A stretch of DNA of 64,000 nucleotides from contig JAQMRL010000001.1 in the NCBI GenBank assembly GCA_035578175.1, positions 53,219,553 to 53,283,552 on the forward strand, read 5' to 3'. The notes beneath the pieces are model-generated. The model did no database searches. It saw nothing but the letters and a program-made list of their open reading frames with translations, and had not been told where the DNA came from. The translations under genes were made by a program, and so were the position numbers. The stretch comes from Catonia carolina. Its lineage: Eukaryota > Arthropoda > Insecta > Hemiptera > Achilidae. Positions 1 to 10,240 of the stretch are shown here, one piece after another; the first letter of the stretch is position 1, and every line of letters begins with the position of its first letter.

Positions 1-149
1 CTTTTCAGACTGTGTTGTCGCAAAGTATTAATTGCTGTGGTGGTTACCAATATTCCTAAATACGAATGATAACTTATTAAAGAAATTTAATTTATCTTTA
101 TTACTTAAAAGACAAATTAAATGTCTAACTAAATTATTAACCTCATAAC

Positions 150-508
150 AGGCAGGTGGAGTGTTAAATTATGCACTTGATCTTTGCTAGTTCCAAGGCT
201 GCAAAAAATAGTTCTGTTTCTTATCATATGGTCAGCCAATTATATGACTAAAGCATCTAAGAACAGAAGAGGTAAATCTCTGAGAGTAATGAATTGCATT
301 ATACAGCCAGACCCTGTGGTGAATGAAGTGAAGGTGTTATTTGCAAGGTGGAAAGTAGATGTTTTTCAGAGGGCCTGGCATCCTGATTTGCATACTTTTC
401 CACTCAGTGAGGAAGACAACAGTAAACAACCTCACCCTTCGTTTCACTTAGTAAAACCTCTAGAGGTTAAAACCAGCCTTTCGGCTGGTGACCTAAACAT
501 CAACTAAA
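150..508 (+). repeat. Family A SINE-like repeat, copy 1
   Basis: This is one of about ten copies of a ~360-bp interspersed repeat, also near 2.3, 9.7, 11.8, 17.1, 24.8, 44.4, 46.5, 53.4 and 63.6 kb. Shared landmarks in order are a head reading GTGTTAAATTAT..GCACTTGATC, then TTCTGTTTCTTATCA, ACAGCCAGACCCTGTGGT and CTTTTCCACTCAGTGAGGAA, and a 3' end with a CCTCTAGAGG palindrome followed by a CAGCC-TTTC-GGCTG hairpin and an AAC-rich tail. An open frame at 184-507 (107 codons) runs through it; copies 2 and 10 keep the same frame open, but other copies are broken, so I do not call it a gene. The AAC tail and frequent 5' truncation suggest a retroposed element. I cannot tell a SINE from the 3' end of a LINE. 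Confidence 0.8.
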
Positions 509-2290
509 TTATTTAAAGCCAGATTTCGTAATAGTCCATTGTACTGATACTCAGAGATACTTCGTTTAGGTATAGGATACTGATTCGGTTGTTTGTTAGA
601 CATTTCAATTTGTTCATATCTTTCTCGGGTGTGATTAATAATCCAAAATATTTTTAGTTTTGTAAGTTGTGAAGTCTTGGGGTCAGTGTGTTTTTAAAAA
701 ATAGTGGGACTTGTTTAAGTTATCTTACGTATTAAAATGAGGCAGGTGAGTACATTTACCTTACCATATTTGGTGACTTCATTCATGGCAAAACTCATGC
801 TGAATTTCAGCGGACTTTGATAAATTAGTGCGATATATTATCTTCGGTGTTAAATTTGCCATCTTAGCGTAGAACACCTGCAGAGCGTTAATTAGTGAAT
901 TTGTTTATTTCAAAACAGTTATAAGAAAGTCTGTGGGTGGTAGTGAAATTTTATTAACCCGTACAGCCCCCATCTAAGAAAGTGGAAGAAGTAGGACTCA
1001 TAACAAGATGATCATTGGGAGAAAGTTAAATATTGGTGATTCACAAAATGCTAATCGACTTCAAAGTTCATCGGGAGGTCAGGTTAAATGTAAACTACAA
1101 ACCATTAAATTATTTCTGTAATAATAATAACTTTTACTAATTTAAGTTTTTTAAAAAAGGAAATTTTTGTATATCATTATACTCGGTGTTTTGTAATGAA
1201 ACTAATGTTATGACTTGATTTCTACTTTTTAAGAAAGCGTACTTTTCCTTGAAGTAAAAGTTTTAAGACTTAAATGAAAACGATATTGATGAATTGGACT
1301 ACTTATGTTAACATTGCAATTATTTGCTGTGTGTATGTTCAGTTTTTTGTATAACCTGGTAATATATATCGATTTGTTGAATCACAATAAGGAGGTCAGT
1401 GTTCTTCTGATGCATCATTGTACCCCTTAGTATAATAATAAGAATAAAATATCAAGATGGAGTCCTCGTTTGTCGAAGAAACGAGGTTGATTGCGCCCCA
1501 CAGCCATTCTCCCTCTCGGACCTGACAACCTCTGCTCTGCTATCGGCTTCTCTCTCACCGCTTGGCACGTGCTGGACCGGGAAATCGAATTGGAAGCCGC
1601 ACCCGGTTCTTCCACTATTTTAACTAGTTCGATATCTTTTAACGTGACTTCCTTCCTGTATTCTATATTTTATTAATCTATTAAAAAAATGTTCGTTTTA
1701 TCTCCTAACTGGCGACATCTATTCAGTTCATATTCTTTTTGCCTTTTTCCCCCAGCGGTTGTGTTAATACCATTCAAAGTACTTTTCCAGTTCGTATTTT
1801 TGACTTCACAACGATGTTAGTTAACTACACAACTACAGTAAAAAGAGTTTTATTTATTTACTCTGAGCTATAGAAATTCTATTCTTAAAACATTTTTTTT
1901 GCCTGGCCTCCAAACTGTACAACCGCTTCATGACTAACGAAATATCGTAAATAATAAACTGTAATTATTAAATAGGTCTTAGGTCGGACCCGGAACACGA
2001 AGAAAATGATGAAACCTTTCAATCTGTGAGGTAAGGTGTTAGATCTGTGAGATCACAACCTGATAACTTGATTCTTGGAGACCTGTTATTTGTAGATGCA
2101 CTTAATTGACGTATGGGAAAACATAGGTGGATACATTAATTTCCCAACTCGGACATTAAATTAAAAATTTAGATCGATTAGGTATAAGTGTAATGTAGAG
2201 AAAATTCTATGAACGCTATTCATATGTAAAAAGTTTGGGAAATGATTCTACTGCTATTATTTGCAAGTCAGCTCAACTCTTGGTTTCGAT
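509..2290. other. AT-rich intergenic DNA with one small GC-rich patch
   Basis: No gene or known repeat is recognised. The exception is a GC-rich, CpG-containing patch at about 1455-1620 that begins with a perfect 8-bp stem (CCTCGTTT at 1464-1471, AAACGAGG at 1479-1486, 7-nt loop). Short frames of 61 and 62 codons lie on opposite strands of the patch (1491-1676 and 1427-1615). Neither has a recognisable domain and both look fortuitous. Confidence 0.5.
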
Positions 2291-2660
2291 TTTATAAAGT
2301 TGATAATCGTTGCTGGGCTAAAATAAATAGTTCTGTTTCTTATCACATGGTCAGCCAATTAGATGACTGAATCATTTAAGAACAGAAGAGGTAGAGGTGT
2401 AAAAGACACTAATCAGTGTTATCTCCTCTGAAAGTAATGAATTTCGTTATACAGCCAGACCCTGTGGTGAATGAAGTAAAAGTGTCATTTGCAGAGTGGA
2501 AAATGTGTGCTTTTCAGAGGGCCCGGCATGCTGATAAGCATACTTTTCCACTCAGTGAGGAAGTCAACGGTAAACCACCTCACCCCTCGTTTTACTTAGT
2601 AAAACCTCTACAGGTTCAAACCAGCCTTTCGGCTGATGACCTAAACAACAACAAAGTTGT
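2291..2660 (+). repeat. Family A SINE-like repeat, copy 2
   Basis: The body matches copy 1 from TTCTGTTTCTTATCAC onward and also carries the segment GTAAAAGACACTAATCAG that copy 1 lacks. The head is diverged or replaced. The shared frame is open at 2416-2691 (91 codons) and reads MNFVIQPDPVVNEVKV near its start. The palindrome is imperfect (CCTCTACAGG), but the CAGCCTTTCGGCTG hairpin is intact and is followed by CCTAAACAACAACAAAG. The transcribed direction is inferred from the A/C-rich tail. Confidence 0.8.
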
Positions 2661-4458
2661 TAACTGTGATTTATTCCTTAAGGGGGAGTAATTTAGAATG
2701 ATTATAAGTTACTAGAGATGCATCAAGGAGAAAAACTGGTTTAATTTTTTCACGATTGCCCTCAAGATGTCAATCCTATGGGAAAACAAAAATAATTTGA
2801 ATTGTTGTTGAGAATCTATGAGAAATATCTGGATATTGCAGTAAAAAAGGTTTTTCGAAATTTTAAAACAAGAATTGTGTGAAAAAACAATTAATTGTTC
2901 GTTATCGTATAATTTGCTAGTATTTTTTTCAATAAGACACGTTAGCTTTAGGAATAAAACGGGTCTGTATTCGAAAAGGTTATGCTATCTTATGATTTAC
3001 TGAATAAAATTAATGTCATATTTGTTGTATATTCCAGTTTTTTTCATAATTTATATTGTTATGCGATTATCATTTTGAGAATATGTTGAAAGAATGTAAG
3101 TAGAGACTTACGCACACTAAATTGTGAATTGTTAATTTCAATAACTAACTCTTAATATTGTTGATTGCTCATTAACATATTCGTTAGTCTACAGTATTTT
3201 TTAAAATATTGTCTTTTTTATGTAAATATTAACGTTGTAGAAAAATAATTCTGTTTGACAAGTTAAAGTTTCAAGTTGTTCTTCGTAAATCTTTCGTAAG
3301 AACGTCTTACTAATAGTGATAATATAAATTCTGTATTTCAGTATTATTTTCCTTGGTCTCGTTCAACGTATTAAATGTTCGGTATATCTTTTTAATTATA
3401 TAATTATAGAAAAATAATATAATTAGACAAAACTGTCACTAAAATACTATCAAAACTACATGAGGTAACTCTGTTGTTTGGCGAGTTATTGGATCGGAAA
3501 TTAGTGCGTCAAAATTTTGGCTGTATGGTTGTGTTGACGTACATTAACTTGTTGTTGTTCGGTTTTTTAAATTCTCAACAAGAAAAAATTGAAATGTGCA
3601 TGATAATATCAAATGGACTAATTTGGTTTTAAGTATTATTTATTGAATGGATTTTGTAAATGTTTCATTTTTGGTCGCCGGCTGATAAATCTATTTCACT
3701 TTTTTTTAAACGTTATGTTTTTTCATGCAGAATTTAAAATATTGTTAATTGTTAATGAATTAGTATGGATTTCTCTGTTGGTATTTAATTGTTGGCTTCG
3801 TCAGCTGGGTTACCCAGCCAAAATAATCACGCAGTCACATTTCCGTTGTAAGTAAACAAACAATAAATTCTCTGTACTCTCGCTATTTTAATTTTGAAAG
3901 TTTCCCGGGGTTTTGTATTTTTCCTTTGTAGCGTTATAATACGGGAAAAAATTATGTAGTAATTAATTATTACTAACAACGCAAAAGTGAATGTAATATT
4001 GGCTACTGTGTTTTTGCCCAGGAAGTATTTAGTTTATATACCGAACTGCTTTATTACCTTTGTAAAGTAATTGTTTGTTGTGTGAAAGTTATTCGGTCTT
4101 TTATGTTTGAAGACGCTTGCAGCCTAGTTGCAGAGAAATCGCATTCATTGTTCTTTAATAGAAGGGCTACTGCTACTGTGCAGCTCTCGTATTTATGTAT
4201 TCTCTTACCTTCTTTCGCAATATCTCTTTCTTTGTCTTCCTAATACGTTCTTTTCACTCTCTTACTTTGTTTAAAAAAAGTAGTCTTAACCTAATAAAAT
4301 ACATAAATACCTGTTTAAATTGGTTAATGTCCACTTTTGTACTAATAACGCTCTCTTTATACAAATTTGATGAGTACACTATTCAGGCGTACTGAATAAA
4401 ATAAACTTTTCGTCTTATAAGTAAAAATTTAAGTTCCAAATAACATGAATCTAAAGTC
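2661..4458. other. AT-rich intergenic DNA
   Basis: I see no repeat family, TIR or conserved frame here. The short frames at 3643-3855 and 4195-4395 are T-rich and encode low-complexity hydrophobic residues without a domain. Confidence 0.5.
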
Positions 4459-4706
4459 TTTTTTTTTCATCAGTCTCTCGACTGGTTTAATGCAGTAAAC
4501 TCCAAGCAGTTCTATCTTGCTTAAGTCGTTGTATATCTACATAACTGCAACACCCTACATCTTTTGTAAATTGCTTTAAATATTTTAACATTTGCCTTTT
4601 TTTTACAATTCATTCCCTCAGTATTACCCTCCATTATCGATAGAGCCTGGAGATACCTTGATACCTGGATGTTTTGAGATATGCCCCACCAGCTTACTAT
4701 TCTTTT
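4459..4706 (-). pseudogene. LINE ORF2 C-terminus, 3' part (split by family T)
   Basis: On the minus strand this reads as the extreme C-terminus of a non-LTR retrotransposon ORF2. A GHI-K-PGI segment resembles the usual GHILRHEGI. It is followed by FTKDVGCCSYVDIQRLKQDR, TAW and then the final TSRET, after which the + strand shows a T8 run that corresponds to the poly(A) tail. This ending (..DVGC.SYV..KRLAQDR..W.AA.NQS) is frequent in insect LINEs. The frame is shifted and contains stops, so the copy is dead. Upstream coding continues at 5633-5757, on the other side of the family T insertion. The exact clade cannot be assigned by eye. Confidence 0.75.
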
Positions 4707-5632
4707 TACGTTGTCTTGCCTATATGAATATATAGGAAGGTAAGTATTGTTTTCATGTCGAGTTTTTACCGGATCTATAAGTTTTCAGACCCCCTGAACC
4801 CAAAAAACATGTTTTTAGCGATTGGTCTGTGTGTGTGTGTGTGAACAAAATATCTCAAGAATGGAACATTGTACGAACTTGAAATTTAAGTTATATACCA
4901 CTAGAGGACCCGACACGATCATTTTCATCAAAAACGGTCAACCGGAAGTAGTAGTTAATTCGTGTAATTTTTCACTTTTTTGCGATTTTCTCAAAAACGG
5001 CTTCTACGTTTTTTTTAAATCGCCGCATTTACTACATTTTTTATGCTCTACAATATAGGGTAGGTGCCATGTCTGCTGAAATTCTAGGAGAGGCTGTTTT
5101 CGTGTAAACTAAATGTTTTTTAAGATTGCGGCTTTAATACGCATTTTAGAGCAAAATTGTATAACATAAGTTGTAGAGAAATTAAAATCCTACAACTTTA
5201 ATTCAAACATTTTTTTGTTTAACACTTAGTTTAGCGATAATTAGCGATTTTCTGTTTTTTTCCTCACGAAATCGTGTAAAAAATCGATTTTTTAAAAATA
5301 TTTCAGCCTTATTATGCATTTTACGACAAAAGTATAATCAAATTTATAGGAAATTAAAAGATGTACAACTTTTATTTAGAGCGTTTTCTCTACAGAGCCT
5401 AGTTTAGCGTGAAAGAGTGATTTTCCGCTTATTATCCGATTATATTATCCGATAATTTTTAAGCTTTACTGAGGTTTATTTACACTTTACGTCTTTCACT
5501 CATGATTAAAATAAGATAATGTTTTTTGTGGTTAGTTTTTTTGTGTATTACTAATGTTAGGTTATATTGTTAATTATTTGCATTGGCAAGAGAAAGTTAT
5601 GTGTGTTTCACACCATATTTTTCCGGTTAAGA
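4707..5632 (+). mobile_element. Family T (Helentron/HINE-like) element, copy T1
   Basis: This is a ~0.93-kb repeat also found at 35.8, 39.4 (minus) and 48.0 kb (minus), with partial copies at 6.8, 10.2 and 15.7 kb. Its 5' end reads ..TCTTGCCTATATGAATATATA. It then has AGACCCCCTGAACCCAAAAA, a GT microsatellite (4827-4842), a CAAAAACGG-rich middle and repeated TATGCATTTTA / ACAACTTTTATTT blocks. Near the 3' end GGCAAGAGAAAGT is the inverse of the 5' ACTTTCTCTTGCC, and it is followed by a short stem-loop (TCACAC) and CC.GATTTTT. There is no coding capacity; the frame at 4822-5058 is fortuitous. The layout matches DINE-1/HINE elements, but that class is inferred. It interrupts a LINE reading frame. 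Confidence 0.75.
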
Positions 5633-5757
5633 TGTTTCTGTATACTTCTTTCATACACTCGTCTAAGAACCACTAAATTTATATTAACCACCCACCTAAT
5701 CTTTAACATTTTTCTATAACAATACATTTCAAAAGCTTTGTTTTTATTGCGTATTTT
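5633..5757 (-). pseudogene. LINE ORF2 fragment, 5' part (continues at 4459-4706)
   Basis: The minus strand gives an uninterrupted stretch of about 35 residues, KAFEMYCYRKMLKIRWVV then NINLVVLRRVYERSIQK. It corresponds to the [KE]AFEMW.YRRMLKI.W.D..TNEEVL motif just after the reverse transcriptase domain of many insect LINEs. With 4459-4706 it forms one element cut by T1. The absence of stops here, against the broken frame downstream, suggests moderate age. Confidence 0.75.
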
Positions 5758-6335
5758 TTAAATACATTTAGATTGTTTCCAGTTCGTAAATATTCACTAT
5801 TCAGGGAGCTGTGTGAAACTGCATGATTTTTCTGATTCTAGTGATATCAACGTCCGGATCTCATCAAATATGCTAACTGTGTGAAATGTTTATGCACATC
5901 TTTTTACCATTTAAATTTTTTTATTAAAGAGCAAGACAAGTGGACACTGGATATTATCTTTAAAAAAACTAAATATAATGGTCGTTGCAAAATTAAGTAC
6001 AAGTTAAAGTTCTAAATTAGCCTGCACGAATCTCAAACCTTAATTTAAATAATAATTATCATTGATTTATTACAAATGATTCGATTTTATTTGGTACTTT
6101 TTATACATTTAAGATTGTTTGTTATTCGTAAATAGCCTATCCGCTTTTAGGAAGTTGTATGAAACTGCATAATTTTTCTACTTATGAATCAAAGTCCGGA
6201 TCTCGAAATTGCTAATGTGTGAATTTTTGACGCACATCTTTTTACCACTTTAATGAATTTTTTTGAAGAGTAAGAAAAGTGGGGATTGGATATGATTTGA
6301 GAAACTCAATATATGGTCGTTTGAAAGTCAGGTAA
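5753..6335 (+). repeat. Diverged direct repeat, two ~238-bp units
   Basis: Unit a (5753-5990) and unit b (6097-6335) share ordered blocks: ATACATTTA.GATTGTTT, TTCGTAAATA, GTATGAAACTGCAT.ATTTTTCT, GTCCGGATCTC, GCACATCTTTTTACCA and GGTCGTTTG-like. The offset is about 342 bp, with unrelated sequence between units. No coding frame spans either unit. It could be an old tandem duplication or two insertions of one unknown repeat. Confidence 0.6.
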
Positions 6336-6780
6336 GTATATAAAAACAAAGAAGAGGGTCATTAAATTGATGCACGATGATAATTATTTGGGCACTCTTT
6401 TTAACGTCTGGATGGTATACCAGACGATGATATTTTGGAAAATTTAGTAGAGGTTGAGCCATCTTTAGAATGTTACATCAGTTTTTGGGAAGTAATCGCA
6501 TATCTTTTGGCGCTAAAATCCTCTTAAAACCTCCTTTGTTTATGGCTGAGATGTTGGGACTCTTCAACAATGATTTATAAGCAGAATATGAGCTACGAAA
6601 ATGAATTTCCGGAGAAGTTTTCGGATGATTGTACTAGAAAAAGTTAAGAATGAAGAAAGACAGATCACCTGGTACACGGTCGTTTACGAATGAAAAATTA
6701 TGAATTATAAAACTTTAGTTTTGTACTACAATTTAGTTTTCATATACCTTCAAAGACGAGCATCTTTCTAACACCAATTT
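6336..6780. other. Unassigned sequence
   Basis: There is a short stretch with broken coding-like character (6390-6660), but I could not match it to a family. No TIR or tail is visible. Confidence 0.3.
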
Positions 6781-6900
6781 TTTTGGCTTTAGGGGGTCTT
6801 GAAACGTTGAAATTCGAGTATAAAAAATTTTTATTCCCGTCGTCGTACCTCCTCACCCTGCACGAGAGGGCGTGAGAAAGTGAAAATTCAAAATTTTTGA
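6781..6900 (-). repeat. Family T 5'-end fragment, diverged
   Basis: Read on the minus strand it has ACTTTCTC.CGCC, then TACTCGAATTTCAACG and AAGACCCCCTAAAGCC. This is the same order as the 5' end of family T (ACTTTCTCTTGCC, GTCGAGTTTT, AGACCCCCTGAACCC). It looks like a divergent subfamily or an old truncated copy. Confidence 0.5.
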
Positions 6901-7144
6901 CTCGCACCAAACTTGTATTTTGTATTAATTTTTTGCGATCGTAGGACGTCTCGTTTAACGTGATGTCATTCCTACAAAATCATAATTTCTTTGAGTATTA
7001 AAAACAGATTGTTGTAAGAAAAAGAAAATCTTTTCAAATACATTTATAATGTGGAAGTGTCTTGGTTGTTGTATTACAAATAACCCCGGATTATTTTTTT
7101 TCTGTTATGCATAAATTAAAATTTTAAATAATGTAGTGATGAAT

Positions 7145-7256
7145 TGACAACGAATAAATGTACGATTCTTGGTATGTACATTTTAACTGATAACAGGTGC
7201 TGACAACGAATAAATGTACGATTCTTGGTTTGTACATTTTAACTGATAACAGGTGC
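7145..7256. repeat. 56-bp tandem duplication
   Basis: Two head-to-tail units (7145-7200 and 7201-7256) begin TGACAACGAATAAATGTACG and end GATAACAGGTGC. I find one mismatch between them (GGTATG against GGTTTG), so the duplication is recent. It contains no frame and no known motif. Confidence 0.9.
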
Positions 7257-7673
7257 TGTCGAATGTATTGTTTTTACAATGATAGATTAATAAATTAGTT
7301 ATTCAGCTACGTAACGTTATAAAACATTTATATGCAACCGCATAAATCAAAATCCGTGGATTTTTCATCTGAAGTCATTATGAGAATTACATATAGTGTC
7401 TGCTCTGTATTTTAAGTTGTACGGAAAATATCTTCCAGATATCCTGAAGCAGATTTAGAAGTTTTTGGTTAGTTTCCTTATAAGAACCTGTTGTCATTAA
7501 ACTAAATTAGCTATTTGTATATCACTGGCTGAATTTTTCCTCTCTCAAATTTCGTTCGGAAAGCTACTTTACCTTGTCGTAAGTCATCCGTTAAAGCTTT
7601 CAATGACATAGTTATCTAAATCAAATGTTAAATAGTTAACATACTGTATGCATTCATACATTGTTTTTATATA

Positions 7674-8588
7674 CGAGGTGTGGCTATTAAATAACAAGAC
7701 TGACGTTGTAAAAAATTTAATTTTATACATAATCACTTATTGTCACCTTCAATATACACTCCTTCTCTATCCCTACTACGCTCCATGAGAATTTTCCATT
7801 GTTGGAAACAGTGCTGGAAGTCATCTTCTGTCAGCTCCTTCAGGACACGTGACGCTTTCTCTTTACAGCTTTCTCAGACTCAAATCTTGTCCCTTTTAAT
7901 GCAGATTTCACCTTAGGGAACAGGTAGAAGTCACATGGTGCAAGATCTGGTGAATAAGGTGGGTGTTCTACCCCACCAGATCTGGTGGAACCTCTTGACA
8001 GATAACGCGGAATGAGCTGACGCATTATCTTGGTGGAAAACCCATGATTTGTCCTTCCACAGTTCGGGGCGTTTTTCCTTACTCTTTGACATAGTTTAGA
8101 AAGTACCTTAAGATAGTAATATTAATTAATTGTTTGGCAATCGGGAACCCAGTGAAGGTACACAATCCCATGGATATAAAAAAAAACAATCATCATTGCT
8201 ATAAATTTTGACTTGCTCATTCGAGCTTTTTTGGTTCTCTGTGAAGTTCGGCTCTTCCAGTGCATGGATGGGCGGTTCGTTTCCGGATCAGAAGTAAAAA
8301 AACTACTTTTTATCATATGTTATTATCTTCTACCTGTTCCCTAAAGGTGAAATCTGCATTAAAAGGGACAAGATTTGAGTCTGTGGAAGCTGTTAAAAAG
8401 AAAGCGGCACGTGTCCTGAAGGAGCTGACAGAAGATGACTTCCAGCACTGTTTCCAACAATGGAAAATTCGCATGGAGCGTTGTAGGGATAGGGAAGGAG
8501 TGTATATTGAAGGTAACAATAAGTGATTATGTATAAAATAAATATAAAATTTTTTACGTCAGTCTCGTTATTTAATAGCCACACCTCG
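7674..8588 (-). mobile_element. Rearranged mariner (DD34D family), copy M1
   Basis: A 915-bp element is flanked by TA (7672-7673 and 8589-8590). Its ends CGAGGTGTGGCTATTAAATA / TATTTAATAGCCACACCTCG are inverted repeats. The minus strand carries most of a mariner transposase in broken frames: DPET and KKARMSKSKF (8122-8316), then HPPYSPDLAPCDFYLFPKVK through KGTRFES (7840-8025). The right end (about 8322-8588), where the transposase N-terminus should lie, is instead a + strand copy of the transposase C-terminus (KVKSALKGTRFE to EGNNK, 8347-8526). Both ends are therefore 3' ends. The junction is CTTCTACCTGTTCC next to the ATAATAACAT that precedes the degenerate CDETW motif. It is non-autonomous. 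Confidence 0.9.
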
Positions 8589-8618
8589 TATACTTAAAAC
8601 GTAAAATATTTAGAGCAA

Positions 8619-9239
8619 CAGTAAAACCTCATTTATCCGGACTAATTGGGGCTCTGACTCGGCCGAATAAAATTGGATATCCTTAATATTATCAATAAGG
8701 TACATAAGTATGTTATTAAACACCATGTATGGAAAGAAATAACTTGTATAGTGTATTTTGAGTTTTAAAATACAAACAGTAATTTATTTGATAAAAAATG
8801 CAGTAAACGTTTTTAATTATTCAATGTTCATTATGTGCATGTACTTAACGGCATTTGGTTTTTCAAAGCAGTGGAGACCTAAAACTTCTACAACTTAAAA
8901 CGTGGGGTTTCAGTCTATCTTCACTGAGTACACATGACATGTTCACTGGTTTAAAGAAACTGCTGATCTTCTGTTGTCTTCCTTTAGATTTGTTTTTTTT
9001 AACAATCAGCTGACAGAGATACCTTAAATGTTCATAATATGGTTTCATTGTTACTGTCAGCACCTATTTATTGACGAAATCCAAGAGGTCTTTTACTTCA
9101 CTAAATTTCGGCTTGGGCTTGTTAGTTTCATCTGCTTCAGCCTCGCATTTTTAACATAGCAGTATGTAATTTTTATAACCTGCTGTCCAGGTTAAGCGAA
9201 GTCCAAATGAAAGGGTTCCGGATTACTGAGGTACTACTG
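8619..9239 (-). mobile_element. pogo/Tigger-like element, internally deleted
   Basis: The left end CAGTAAAACCTCATTTATCC with GGACTAATTGGGG and the right end TTCCGGATTACTGAGGTACT are imperfect inverted repeats typical of Tigger/pogo elements; TA follows at 9240-9241. The minus strand keeps a short transposase C-terminus (8863-9063 and just upstream) with GRQQKISSFFKPVN, matching the KQ..I.SFF.P ending of Tigger proteins, preceded by a stretch readable as KFSEVKDLLDFVNK in another frame. The CENP-B-like and DDE domains are missing. It lies 30 bp from mariner M1. Confidence 0.7.
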
Positions 9240-9690
9240 TACTTTAACTACGATTGTTTTCGAGTACTCCACGGCTTACTTCCCTGTCGTCTGTATAAAT
9301 TAATAACGCGGCTGCCTCCTAGCCATACTCATTATGTCTGTCAGTGTAATCTACTTTCACAATCACCCTCCACGATTCTATGGAAACCTTTACAAAAGAA
9401 ATCCGTGCACTAGTAATGAAATTTTTAATATAGTCCTAAGTTCTGATGATAATTTTAATTTAGGTTGCGAAATTTACATTTTAATTCCTGTTGGTTAATA
9501 ACGAGAAGTATTACATTACATTCACTGAGGTTATAATTTTGATATACATTCTATGTTTCAATTCGTTACTGATATTTAAATGAGGTAAATTTATACGTTT
9601 CAGATTTAGTTTTTAGGTTTGTTTGAAATAATTCTGACTCTCTTATGGAAAGTCAAACATTTTGAAAAATGACGGGATTGTACGCGTCTA
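9240..9690. other. AT-rich intergenic DNA
   Basis: No repeat family or conserved frame is seen. Confidence 0.4.
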
Positions 9691-9696
9691 CCTTTG

Positions 9697-9740
9697 ATGA
9701 CAGCTAGACCCTGTAGTCACTAACGTGAAGGTTTGTGCCG
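9697..9740 (+). repeat. Family A fragment (diverged)
   Basis: ACAGCTAGACCCTGTAGTCA then CTAACGTGAAGGT matches the ACAGCCAGACCCTGTGGTGA..GAAGTGAAGGT block in the middle of family A. The flanks are not recognisable, so this is a short relic. Confidence 0.5.
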
Positions 9741-9998
9741 ATCAATTACAGGTTGAAACAGTTTAAACGCAATTTTTATGAGGTTTGACGCACTGCTGTA
9801 GCTTTTTTGCTCTATTTGAACGTAAGATTTTAGGTTATATTTATTTTCGTTAGGGTCCTAAAAAAGTTTGTTCAATAGGTTTATTTCAGCCTTTCTTTAA
9901 TGCTTTTAAGTTTTTTTATTCCTGTTGAGGAAGATAGTGGTGAACTACTTTCTTCGTTTTATTCCTCGTATTCTAGCAAAATCCTTGGAGTTTCCTAG

Positions 9999-10023
9999 TA
10001 ATAGTAATAATAATAATAATAAT
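9999..10023. repeat. (TAA)n microsatellite
   Basis: A run of about seven TAA units lies within AT-rich DNA; the first unit is interrupted. Confidence 0.85.
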
Positions 10024-10240
10024 TTAGTTTCAAATAATAATTTTGGTGATTGACCTTAATAACAATTGTAGAGACGTTATCTATTGAGCTGGATCCTTGA
10101 CGTCAGCTCAATTGAATGAAAATATTGAACATAGTCTTGAGTCGTTTACCTTAACGCTTAGTTTTCCTGGGAGATAGTAAACGAAAACCCGAAAAACCTT
10201 AGAAAACCCGAAAACGCGCTTAGTTTCTACAGCCAGTACA

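Noticed and set aside
470..500. CTGATGA-like core in family A (GGCTGATGACC) as a hammerhead ribozyme
   Set aside because: No stem II plus GAAA or cleavage-site arrangement follows; the motif falls inside the 3' hairpin/tail context and copy 1 itself reads CTGGTGA.
7145..7256. CRISPR-like array
   Set aside because: Only two direct head-to-tail units without spacers, in a eukaryotic genome.
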